DNA of 64,000 bases from Haloferax sp. Atlit-12N (GTDB taxonomy: Archaea > Halobacteriota > Halobacteria > Halobacteriales > Haloferacaceae). The stretch lies in assembly GCF_003383095.1 (NCBI RefSeq), contig NZ_PSYW01000001.1, forward strand, positions 1,488,001-1,552,000, written 5' to 3'. Position numbers and translations under genes: made by a program. This document shows, in pieces, positions 54,615-62,313 of this stretch. Below the pieces are notes generated by a model. The model saw nothing but the letters and a program-made list of their open reading frames with translations. It did not search any database and was not told the DNA's origin. Within the stretch, counting starts at the first letter, position 1, and each line of letters begins with the position of its first letter.

Positions 54615-54695
54615 ATGGTATCCGAACCCAAACGCGGGACGCGAGCGAGCGAACCGACCACTGACGGGTTCGGATTTTTCTTTCTGACCGCCTGA
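54615..54695 (+). CDS. Putative Phe-rich leader peptide of pheST (26 residues)
   Basis: Reads MVSEPKRGTR...TTDGFGFFFLTA and stops with TGA. Four of residues 19-23 are Phe (F19, F21-F23). The codons are TTC, TTT, TTC and TTT; TTT is uncommon in this GC-rich genome. The run gives a T-rich tract (54675-54683) that itself resembles an archaeal terminator. The ORF starts about 27 bases after a TATA box and precedes pheS, which encodes the Phe-tRNA synthetase alpha subunit. By analogy with bacterial phe leader peptides, slow translation under Phe-tRNA shortage would alter expression of pheST. That mechanism is inference. Confidence 0.6.
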   Translation: MVSEPKRGTRASEPTTDGFGFFFLTA

Positions 54696-54746
54696 GGTCG
54701 GCGGACTCCGGTCGGGCGTCACCGCGCCCGCCGGACGAAACCGACC
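54696..54746 (+). promoter_or_regulatory. Hairpin region between the leader ORF and pheS
   Basis: Bases 54707-54735 can form an 11-base-pair stem (TCCGG, one bulged T, CGGGCG, loop TCACCG, CGCCCGCCGGA). GGTCGG right after the leader stop (54696-54701) can pair with CCGACC (54741-54746) around it. CCGCC/GGCGG across the leader stop codon is an alternative pairing. Mutually exclusive structures tied to ribosome position are what an attenuator needs. No T-run follows the stem. Confidence 0.4.
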
Positions 54747-54826
54747 CCGCCGGTCAGCCCCGCCAGCGCGGCGAGGCTTCGAAACTGCTAACCGACCACC
54801 AGACGGCTAACGCCACAACGAACCAG

Positions 54827-56326
54827 ATGCGACTTCCGGAATCACAGGTCGCGGTGTTGAACGCCGCGAGCGCCACCGACGAACGAACGATTGCACAGCT
54901 CGCGGAGGCGACAGACCAGAAGCCCGAAACCGTGACGGGCGCGGTCTTCGACCTCCGCGACGAGGGACTCGTCTCGGTCACCGAGACCACTGAGGAGTCC
55001 GTCGAACTGACCGACGAAGGTGCGGAATACGCCGACGAGGGCCTCCCCGAGGTCCGTCTCTACCGCGCCGCGCTCGACGTGGGCGACGGCGACGCGGTCC
55101 CGATGGGACAGGTCATCGGTGCGTCCTCCCTCGGCGGCCCGCAGGTCGATATCGCGCTGTCGAACTTCGCGCGCAAGGGCTACGGACACATCGACTCGGG
55201 CGAACTCGCGCCCGACGCGGACGCCGACCCCGACGCCGACGAGGAGGCCGCCGCGCTCGCGGCGCTCGACGCGGGCGAGTCCGTCGACGCCGACGTGCTC
55301 GACCAACTCGAATCGCGGAAGCTCGTGGTCCGCCACGAGCGCACCATCCGCGCCGTCACCCTCACCGACGAGGGCGTCACGGCGCTGATGGAGGGCGTCG
55401 AGGCGGCCGAGACGGTCGACCGCCTCACCCCCGAGATGCTCACCTCCGGCGAGTGGGAAGACGTGGAGTTCACCGAGTACAACGTCGAGGCCGACGCGCC
55501 CGAGGCCCGCGGCGGCAAGAAGCACATCCTCCGGCAGACCGCCGACCGCGTGAAGGACGTGCTCACCGGCATGGGCTTCGCCGAGATGGAAGGCCCACAC
55601 GCCGACGCGGACTTCTGGATCAACGACTGCCTGTTCATGCCGCAGGACCACCCGGCGCGCACCCACTGGGACCGCTTCGCCCTCGACGTGCCGCCGATGG
55701 AGGACATCCCCGAGGACCTCATCGACAACGTCCGAGACGCCCACCTCAACGGCGTCGGCGACGACGGCGACGGCTACCACTCGCCGTGGTCCGAGGACTT
55801 CGCGCGGGCCATCGCGCTCCGCGGCCACACCACGTCGCTGTCGATGCGCTACCTCTCGGGCCACGAGGTAGGGGAGCTAGAGCCGCCGCAGCGGTACTTC
55901 TCGGTCGAGAAGGTGTACCGCAACGACACGCTCGACCCGACGCACCTGCTGGAGTTCTACCAAATCGAGGGCTGGGTGATGGCCGAGGACCTCTCGGTGC
56001 GCGACCTGATGGGCACCTTCGAGGAGTTCTACTCCCACTTCGGCATCACGGACATCCAGTTCAAGCCGCACTACAACCCCTACACGGAGCCGTCGTTCGA
56101 GCTGTTCGGCCGACACCCCGAGACGGGCGAACTCATCGAAATCGGCAACTCCGGTATGTTCCGCGAGGAGGTGCTTCGCCCGCTCGGCGTCGAGTGCGAC
56201 GTGATGGCGTGGGGCCTCGCCTTAGAGCGCCTGCTGATGCTCATGTACGGCTTCGACGACATCCGCGACGTGCACGGAACGCTGTGTGACCTCGACCTGC
56301 TCCGCGAGACGGAGGTGCTCAAGTAA
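54827..56326 (+). CDS. pheS: Phenylalanyl-tRNA synthetase alpha subunit PheS
   Basis: Catalytic class II subunit of 499 residues, archaeal/eukaryotic type. An N-terminal winged-helix tRNA-binding region (about 1-190) includes an acidic insertion (PDADADPDADEEAAALAALD). The catalytic core begins near residue 225 (motif 2 around RYFSVEKVYRNDTLDPTHL, Phe-binding segment FQIEGW-like in YQIEGWVM, motif 3 in GVECDVMAWGLALERLLML). pheT follows with one shared base. Upstream lies the putative Phe-rich leader. Confidence 0.96.
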   Translation: MRLPESQVAVLNAASATDERTIAQLAEATDQKPETVTGAVFDLRDEGLVSVTETTEESVELTDEGAEYADEGLPEVRLYRAALDVGDGDAVPMGQVIGASSLGGPQVDIALSNFARKGYGHIDSGELAPDADADPDADEEAAALAALDAGESVDADVLDQLESRKLVVRHERTIRAVTLTDEGVTALMEGVEAAETVDRLTPEMLTSGEWEDVEFTEYNVEADAPEARGGKKHILRQTADRVKDVLTGMGFAEMEGPHADADFWINDCLFMPQDHPARTHWDRFALDVPPMEDIPEDLIDNVRDAHLNGVGDDGDGYHSPWSEDFARAIALRGHTTSLSMRYLSGHEVGELEPPQRYFSVEKVYRNDTLDPTHLLEFYQIEGWVMAEDLSVRDLMGTFEEFYSHFGITDIQFKPHYNPYTEPSFELFGRHPETGELIEIGNSGMFREEVLRPLGVECDVMAWGLALERLLMLMYGFDDIRDVHGTLCDLDLLRETEVLK

Positions 56327-58089
56327 TGCCCGTAGTCGACGTTCAACCCGACGAACTGCGCCGCCTGACCGGCCACGAAGACAAGTCCGACGAGGAGTTC
56401 AAAGACGACCTGTTCGCGCTCGGACTGGAGTTCGAGGGCGTCACCGACGACGGGGCGTTCCAACTCGAGTTCGGTCCCGACCGCCTCGACCGCCTGTCGG
56501 TCGAAGGCGTCGCCCGCTCGCTTCGATACCAGTACGGCGACGCTCGCGGCGTCTCCGTGCCGAACACGAACGACCCTGACTGGACCTTCGTCGTCGACGA
56601 CGACGTTCCCGACGAGCGCCCGTACGTCACGGGCGCGGTCGTCCGCGGGGTCGACCTGGACGACGCGGCGCTCGACTCGCTCATCCAGTTGCAGGAGAAA
56701 CTCCACGCGACGATGGGCCGCAAGCGCGCCAAGGGAGCCATCGGCATCCACGACCTGACGATGCTGAAAGGCGACGTACTCTCGGAGAACGCCTCCGGCA
56801 ACTCCATCACGTACACGGGCATCGAACCCGACGGCGACACCTTCGTCGCGCTCGACTCCAACGACGAACTCACGCCCGCCGAGGTGCTCGAACAGCACGA
56901 CACCGGGCGGAAGTATGCCGACCTCGTGAGCGAGTACGACCGCTACCCGGCCATCTACGACGAAATCGGCCTGTTCTCGTTCCCGCCGGTCATCAACGGC
57001 CGCCGGACCGAGGTCTCGACGGACTCTCGCGACCTGCTCGTCGAACTCACCGGCACCGACCAGTGGACCATCGACCGGATGTGCAACATCATCTGCTACG
57101 CGCTGGCCGCCCGCGGGGCGACCATCGAGGAGGTCGAGGTCCAGTACGAGACTGGCACTGTCACCAAGCCCGACTTCGAAGTCGAGACGAAACACGTCTC
57201 CCACGACCGTATCGAGACGGTCCTCGGCGTCGAGTTGGAGATGGACGAGGTCATCGACCTGTTCGAGCGCTCCGGCCTCGACGCGAACGCCGAACTGGGC
57301 GAGGAGACCGTCTACGAGGTCTCCATTCCGCCGTACCGCGTCGACGTGCTCCACCCGCTCGACCTCGTGGACGACGTGGGCCGCGCCTACGGCTTCAACG
57401 AACTCGAACCGCGCTACCCCGACGTGGGGACGGTCGGCCAGCGCCACGAGCGCTCCCGACTCGAAGACGCCGTCCGCACCTCGCTCGTCGGCCTCGGCTT
57501 CGAGGACCTGCTCAACTTCCACATGATTTCGGAGGAGGAGAACTACGAGCGCATGGACGTCGAGGTCGGTTCCGACGTTCCCGCGAGCGAAGCGAGTGGG
57601 AGCTCGCCGGAACAGCGTTCCGGCGGTGTGCTCGGCGGCGGCGAACCCGCCTCCATCACCGAACCCTACAGCGAGGACTACACCATGCTTCGGACGTGGG
57701 TGTTGCCCTCGCTGACGATGGTACTGGAGAACAACACCCACCGAGCGTACCCGCAGGACCTCGCGGAAATCGGCCACGTGGCCCACCGCGACGACGACGA
57801 GAACACCCGCGTCGCCGAGGCCCGTCACGTCGCGGCCGTCCTCGCCCGCCACGACGCGACCTACGAGGACGCGAAGGCCCGACTCGCGGCGCTCTGCCGC
57901 GACTTCGACGCGGAACTGGAGACGCCCGCGACCGAGCACCCGTCGTTCATCGACGGCCGCACCGCCGCAGTCGTCATCGACGGCGAGGAAGTCGGCGTCG
58001 TCGGCGAACTCCACCCGAAGGTCATCGTCGACCACGACCTCGAACTGCCGGTCGCGGCGTTCGAATTCGACCTGTCGGCGTTGGCGTAG
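56326..58089 (+). CDS. pheT: Phenylalanyl-tRNA synthetase beta subunit PheT
   Basis: Beta subunit of 587 residues with B1, B3/B4 editing-type and B5 domains and the inactive synthetase-like domain (about 370-585). Start ATG shares its A with the pheS stop (TAATG). Between residues about 420 and 443 (SDVPASEASGSSPEQRSGG) is a Gly/Ser-rich in-frame insertion encoded by a palindromic sequence, discussed as a separate feature. The last codons are duplicated downstream together with a T-rich terminator. Confidence 0.95.
   Translation: MPVVDVQPDELRRLTGHEDKSDEEFKDDLFALGLEFEGVTDDGAFQLEFGPDRLDRLSVEGVARSLRYQYGDARGVSVPNTNDPDWTFVVDDDVPDERPYVTGAVVRGVDLDDAALDSLIQLQEKLHATMGRKRAKGAIGIHDLTMLKGDVLSENASGNSITYTGIEPDGDTFVALDSNDELTPAEVLEQHDTGRKYADLVSEYDRYPAIYDEIGLFSFPPVINGRRTEVSTDSRDLLVELTGTDQWTIDRMCNIICYALAARGATIEEVEVQYETGTVTKPDFEVETKHVSHDRIETVLGVELEMDEVIDLFERSGLDANAELGEETVYEVSIPPYRVDVLHPLDLVDDVGRAYGFNELEPRYPDVGTVGQRHERSRLEDAVRTSLVGLGFEDLLNFHMISEEENYERMDVEVGSDVPASEASGSSPEQRSGGVLGGGEPASITEPYSEDYTMLRTWVLPSLTMVLENNTHRAYPQDLAEIGHVAHRDDDENTRVAEARHVAAVLARHDATYEDAKARLAALCRDFDAELETPATEHPSFIDGRTAAVVIDGEEVGVVGELHPKVIVDHDLELPVAAFEFDLSALA
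57582..57655 (+). repeat. Palindrome-rich in-frame insertion in pheT
   Basis: Starts with GCGAGCGAAGCGAG, a direct repeat often seen in haloarchaeal intergenic DNA. It continues with CGCCGGAAC, AGC loop, GGAAC complement GTTCCGGCG (57605-57625), a perfect 9-base-pair stem. It encodes low-complexity residues in an otherwise conserved domain and keeps the frame, as expected of a small inserted element tolerated at a surface loop. Boundaries are approximate. Confidence 0.5.
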
Positions 58090-58123
58090 GCGTTCCGGCG
58101 GTTGTTTTTGGTCCAGATTTTTG
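58066..58123 (+). repeat. pheT tail plus T-runs, copy 1
   Basis: Last codons of pheT, the stop, and 34 bases beyond. 54 of 58 bases match copy 2 at 58162-58219. It contains two T5 runs (58105-58109 and 58118-58122). Confidence 0.9.
58105..58122 (+). terminator. Terminator of the pheST operon, first copy
   Basis: TTTTTGGTCCAGATTTTT: two T5 runs starting 16 bases past the pheT stop. Such U-tracts terminate archaeal RNA polymerase. Confidence 0.65.
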
Positions 58124-58161
58124 CGCGACGAGCGGTGCGAGTCGCGGAAAAAGGTGGGAGC

Positions 58162-58219
58162 TTCGACCTGTCGGCGCTGGCGTAGGAGTTCCGGCGGTCG
58201 TTTTTGGTCCGGATTTTTG
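58162..58219 (+). repeat. pheT tail plus T-runs, copy 2
   Basis: Second copy of the pheT end, including a relic of the last codons (TTCGACCTGTCGGCGCTGGC) and stop. Four substitutions relative to copy 1. Offset between copies is 96 bases. Confidence 0.9.
58201..58218 (+). terminator. Terminator of the pheST operon, second copy
   Basis: TTTTTGGTCCGGATTTTT, the duplicate of the first terminator, giving a tandem back-up before the next gene's promoter at 58310. Confidence 0.6.
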
Positions 58220-58309
58220 AGAGTCCACGAACCGAAACCGAATAACCTCGGGTAATTTCACACCGCCAGTAATTCTTTTCGTGCATTTGGTCAGAACGCG
58301 ATAGAAACC

Positions 58310-58315
58310 TTTAGG
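58310..58315 (+). promoter_or_regulatory. TATA-like box of the trans-sulfuration gene
   Basis: TTTAGG centred about 27 bases before the ATG at 58339, predicting a leaderless transcript. Confidence 0.5.
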
Positions 58316-58338
58316 ACGCGAGTCGTCGCGTTTCCTGT

Positions 58339-59544
58339 ATGAACGATAATGATGTTCGTCGCGAGACGCTGGCGGTGACCCACGGCGAGCGCGGGCAGGC
58401 CCCGGCCCCGGGCGTCGAGGACGTCGTCGTTCCGGTCCACCTCTCGTCGACCTACTCGGTGCCGAGCATCGACCCCGACGCGGACCTGGAAACGCTCGAC
58501 CCCGACGCGGGCGAGTACCTCTACTCGCGGCTGTCGAACCCGACGCGGAACGCGCTGGAACACCGGCTCGCGGCGCTCGAAGGGGCCGACCACGCGCTGG
58601 CGTTCGTCTCCGGCACGGCAGCCATCGCCGCGACGATGACCGCGGTGGTCCGGCCGGGGGACCACATCGTCGCGTTCGAAGACCTCTACGGTGGGACGAA
58701 GACGATGCTCAACCGGCTGTTCGCCGACCGGCTGAACGTGGACGTGTCGTTCGTCGACGCCACCGACCCCGAGAACGTCGCGGCCGCGATGCGCGAGGAG
58801 ACCGCGCTCGTCTGGATGGAGACGCCGACGAACCCGCTCATGCACCTCTGCGACATCGAGGCCATCGCGGCCATCGCCGACGAGGGGGACGCGGTCTTCG
58901 GCGTGGACAACACCTTCCTCAGCCCGCAGTTCCAGAACCCGCTGTCGCTCGGGGCCGACGTGGTCGTCCACAGCACCACGAAGTACCTCAACGGCCACTC
59001 CGACTCCATCGGCGGCGCGGTCGTCACCGACCGCGAGGACGTACTGGAGGAGCTCACGTTCCTCCAGCGCGTCGGGATGGGGTCGATGCTCTCGCCGTTC
59101 GACTCCTATCTGACGCTCCGGGGCATCAAGACGCTCCCGCTCCGGATGCGCCAGCACGAGGCCAACGCGATGGAAATCGCCGAATTCCTCGAATCCCACG
59201 AGGCCGTGACGCGGGTGCTGTACCCGGGGCTGGAGTCCCACCCGCAACACGACCTCGCGGCGCGCCAGCAGTCCGGATTCGGCGGCGTGCTGTCGTTCGA
59301 ACTCGACACCGACCTCGACGGGACCGCGGAGTTCCTCGGTGAACTCCGGGAGTTCCCGCTGGCGGTCAGCCTCGGTGGCGTCGAGAGTCTCATCGAGCAC
59401 CCGGCGACGATGACCCACTCGCCGCTCTCGCAGACCGAACGCGACGCGCTCGGCATCTCCGATTCGCTCCTCCGGATGTCCGTGGGCGTCGAGCACGTCG
59501 ACGACCTTCGTTCGGACCTCGCGTCGGCGCTGTCGGTCCTGTAG
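58339..59544 (+). CDS. Trans-sulfuration PLP enzyme (cystathionine gamma-synthase/lyase type)
   Basis: Cys/Met-metabolism PLP enzyme of 401 residues, distantly homologous to the two MetY proteins at the start of the window. PLP lysine K215 in HSTTKYLNGHSD; YSRLSNPTRNALEHRLAALE near 62-81 is the phosphate-contacting region, and the C-terminal SLGGVESLIEHPATMTH is typical of cystathionine gamma-synthase or gamma-lyase. Synthase, lyase and other gamma-elimination activities cannot be separated by sequence alone. Monocistronic. Confidence 0.88.
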   Translation: MNDNDVRRETLAVTHGERGQAPAPGVEDVVVPVHLSSTYSVPSIDPDADLETLDPDAGEYLYSRLSNPTRNALEHRLAALEGADHALAFVSGTAAIAATMTAVVRPGDHIVAFEDLYGGTKTMLNRLFADRLNVDVSFVDATDPENVAAAMREETALVWMETPTNPLMHLCDIEAIAAIADEGDAVFGVDNTFLSPQFQNPLSLGADVVVHSTTKYLNGHSDSIGGAVVTDREDVLEELTFLQRVGMGSMLSPFDSYLTLRGIKTLPLRMRQHEANAMEIAEFLESHEAVTRVLYPGLESHPQHDLAARQQSGFGGVLSFELDTDLDGTAEFLGELREFPLAVSLGGVESLIEHPATMTHSPLSQTERDALGISDSLLRMSVGVEHVDDLRSDLASALSVL

Positions 59545-59634
59545 GTAGTCACCGCTCTCGCGCCCGAATTCCGTTCCCTCGGGCACTTAACCGAGGCGTT
59601 TAACAGTCCGCCCGGCTGTAGGTACGCCAACGCA

Positions 59635-62247
59635 ATGCCGAGCGGAGAATACGATCCGGAAACCGTCGAGGCGAAGTGGCAAGAGAGGTGGGTCGACGAA
59701 GACCTGTACGCGTACCCGGAGCGTGCGGTAGACCCCGACACCGTCTTCTCTATCGACTCACCGCCGCCGACGGTGTCCGGGAGCTTGCACTGGGGCCACG
59801 TCTACGGCTTCACCCTCCAGGACTTCGTCGCCCGGTTCAACCGGATGCGCGGCGACGAGGTCTACTTCCCGTTCGGCTACGACGACAACGGCATCGCGTC
59901 GGAGCTCCTGACCGAGGACGAACTCGGCATCAAACACCAGGACTACGAGCGACGCGAGTTCCAGAAGCTCTGCCGCGAGGTCACGGCGGAGTACGAAGGC
60001 GAGTTCACGGAGAAGATGCAGAACCTCGGCATCTCCATCGACTGGGACCAGACGTACCAGACGATTTCGCCCGAGGTCCAGCGCGTCTCTCAACTCTCCT
60101 TCGTCGACCTCTACGAGAAGGGTCGACAGTACCGCCAGCGCGCGCCAGCCATCTGGTGTCCCGAGTGTGAGACCGCTATCTCGCAGGTCGAGACCGAAGA
60201 CGACGAGCAGGGCTCGCACTTCCACGACATCGAGTTCGGCGTGGCCGATTCCGAGGAGTCGTTCGTCATCTCCACGACGCGCCCCGAACTGCTTCCCGCC
60301 TGTGTCGCCGTCTTCGTCCACCCCGACGACGACGACAACGCGCACCTCGTCGGGCAGGAAGCCGAGGTCCCGCTGTTCGGCCAGCGGGTTCCCATCCTCG
60401 AAGACGAGCGCGTCGACCTCGAGACGGGCACGGGCCTCGTCATGTGCTGTACCTTCGGCGACCAGACCGACATCGAGTGGTATCAGGCCCACGACCTGCC
60501 GCTCCGCGTCGCCATCGACGAGTCCGGCACGATGACCGAGGAGGCAGACGAGTACGCCGGTCTCTCCGCCGACGAGGCGCGGGAGGCCATCGTCTCCGAC
60601 CTCGACGACGCCGGGGCGCTCCTCGACAAGCGCGCCATCACGCACACGGTCAACGTCCACGAGCGGTGTGGCACGAGCGTCGAGTTCCTCGTCAAAGACC
60701 AGTGGTACATCAAACTGCTCGACAAGCGCGAGGAGTACCTCGAAGCCGGTGAGCAGATGGACTGGTACCCCGAGAAGATGTTCACGCGGTACAAGAACTG
60801 GATAGAGGGGCTCCAGTGGGACTGGGCCATCTCCCGACAGCGCTCCTCGGGGATTCCGTTCCCCGTCTGGTACTGCGAGGACTGCGAGCACGTCGTCGTC
60901 GCCGACCGCGAGGACCTGCCCGTCGACCCGCTTTCGGACGACCCGCCGGTCGACGCCTGTCCCGAGTGCGGCCACGACGAGTTCGCCGCCGAGGACGACG
61001 TGTTCGACACGTGGGCCACCTCGTCGCTCACGCCCCTCATCAACGGCGGCTGGGACTGGAACCCCGAGACGGAGGAGATGGAACTCGACCGGCCCGAACT
61101 CTACCCGTTCGACATGCGCCCGCAGGGCCACGACATCATCTCCTTTTGGCTGTTCCACACGGTCGTCAAGTGCTACGAGCACACCGGCGAGGTCCCGTTC
61201 GACAGCGTCATGATAAACGGGATGGTCCTCGACGAGAACCGCGAGAAGATGTCGAAGTCCGTCGGCAACGTCGTCTCGCCCGACGAGGTCTTAGAGAAGT
61301 TCCCGGTCGACGCCGCCCGCTACTGGGCCGCCGGGAGCGCCGTCGGCGACGACCTGCCGTACCAGGAGAAGGGCCTCGTCGCGGGCGAGAAGCTCATGCG
61401 GAAGCTCTGGAACGCCTCCAAGCTCGTCGAGAGCCTCACCGAAGACGCGCCCGCCGAGTTCGACCACGACGACCTGAAGGCTATCGACCGCTGGCTTCTG
61501 GCCTCGCTGGACCGCGAACTCGAGTTCGTCACGGAGAAACTGGAGAACCGCGAGTTCTCGAAGGCGCGCGACCGCCTGCGTAGTTTCTTCTGGCACACGT
61601 TCTGTGACGACTATCTCGAAATCGCCAAACAGCGCGTCCGCGAGGGCGACGACCCCTCGGCGGCGTACACGCTCCAGACCGCCCACAAGCGGTTCCTGAC
61701 CTGCTTCGCGCCCATCCTCGCGCACGTCACGGAGGAGCTATGGCGAGACATGTACGACGAGGCGAGCGTCCACGACCAGTCGTGGCCCGAACCGCTCGGC
61801 CTCGACGCCGACGTGGCGGCCGGCGAGACGGCGATGGCCGTCGTCGGCGCGCTCCGCAAGTACAAAAGCGACAACCAGCTCTCGATGAACGCCCCGGTCG
61901 ACCTCGTGCAGGTGTACGGCGACATCCACGGCTTCGAGGAGGACGTGAGCGGCGTCATGCACATCGAGGAACTCGAACTCCTCGACGAGGAGCCCGAAAT
62001 CGAGTCGGTCGTCACCGGCGTCGACCTCGACTACTCGCTCGTCGGCCCCGAGTACGGCGCGCAGGTCCCGGACATCGAGGCCGCGCTCGAAAGCGACGAC
62101 TACGACGTCGAAGACGGCGTCATGCACGTCGCGGGCGTCGAACTCGACCCCGAGATGTTCACCATCGAGGAGTCCCGCGAGTACGTCGGCGAAGGCGACA
62201 TGCTCGAAGCCGGCGACGCCATCGTCATCGTCCAGCACGCCGACTGA
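59635..62247 (+). CDS. valS: Valyl-tRNA synthetase ValS
   Basis: Class Ia synthetase of 870 residues. N-terminal YDPETVEAKWQERWVDEDLY, HIGH-type motif HWGH at 52-55 (PPPTVSGSLHWGH), editing domain with STTRPELLPACVAVF (about 220-235), KMSKS at about residue 538 (NREKMSKSVGNVV) and the anticodon-binding helical domain. The ValS-type PPPTVSGSLH and RPQGHDIISFW blocks separate it from LeuS and IleS. It lacks the C-terminal coiled coil of bacterial ValS. A T-rich terminator follows. Confidence 0.93.
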   Translation: MPSGEYDPETVEAKWQERWVDEDLYAYPERAVDPDTVFSIDSPPPTVSGSLHWGHVYGFTLQDFVARFNRMRGDEVYFPFGYDDNGIASELLTEDELGIKHQDYERREFQKLCREVTAEYEGEFTEKMQNLGISIDWDQTYQTISPEVQRVSQLSFVDLYEKGRQYRQRAPAIWCPECETAISQVETEDDEQGSHFHDIEFGVADSEESFVISTTRPELLPACVAVFVHPDDDDNAHLVGQEAEVPLFGQRVPILEDERVDLETGTGLVMCCTFGDQTDIEWYQAHDLPLRVAIDESGTMTEEADEYAGLSADEAREAIVSDLDDAGALLDKRAITHTVNVHERCGTSVEFLVKDQWYIKLLDKREEYLEAGEQMDWYPEKMFTRYKNWIEGLQWDWAISRQRSSGIPFPVWYCEDCEHVVVADREDLPVDPLSDDPPVDACPECGHDEFAAEDDVFDTWATSSLTPLINGGWDWNPETEEMELDRPELYPFDMRPQGHDIISFWLFHTVVKCYEHTGEVPFDSVMINGMVLDENREKMSKSVGNVVSPDEVLEKFPVDAARYWAAGSAVGDDLPYQEKGLVAGEKLMRKLWNASKLVESLTEDAPAEFDHDDLKAIDRWLLASLDRELEFVTEKLENREFSKARDRLRSFFWHTFCDDYLEIAKQRVREGDDPSAAYTLQTAHKRFLTCFAPILAHVTEELWRDMYDEASVHDQSWPEPLGLDADVAAGETAMAVVGALRKYKSDNQLSMNAPVDLVQVYGDIHGFEEDVSGVMHIEELELLDEEPEIESVVTGVDLDYSLVGPEYGAQVPDIEAALESDDYDVEDGVMHVAGVELDPEMFTIEESREYVGEGDMLEAGDAIVIVQHAD

Positions 62248-62263
62248 GGCGGTCGTTCGGTCG

Positions 62264-62283
62264 GTTTCGTTTTCGTTCTTTTC
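62264..62283 (+). terminator. T-rich terminator of valS
   Basis: GTTTCGTTTTCGTTCTTTTC, starting about 16 bases past the valS stop and before the convergent membrane-protein gene. Twelve or more Ts within 20 bases. Confidence 0.6.
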
Positions 62284-62313
62284 CCGGTAGTCGGTCGCCC
62301 AGCCGATGGCTCG

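Noticed and set aside
59635..62247. Leucyl- or isoleucyl-tRNA synthetase
   Set aside because: The PPPTVSGSLH and RPQGHDIISFW blocks and the editing-domain sequence fit ValS better.
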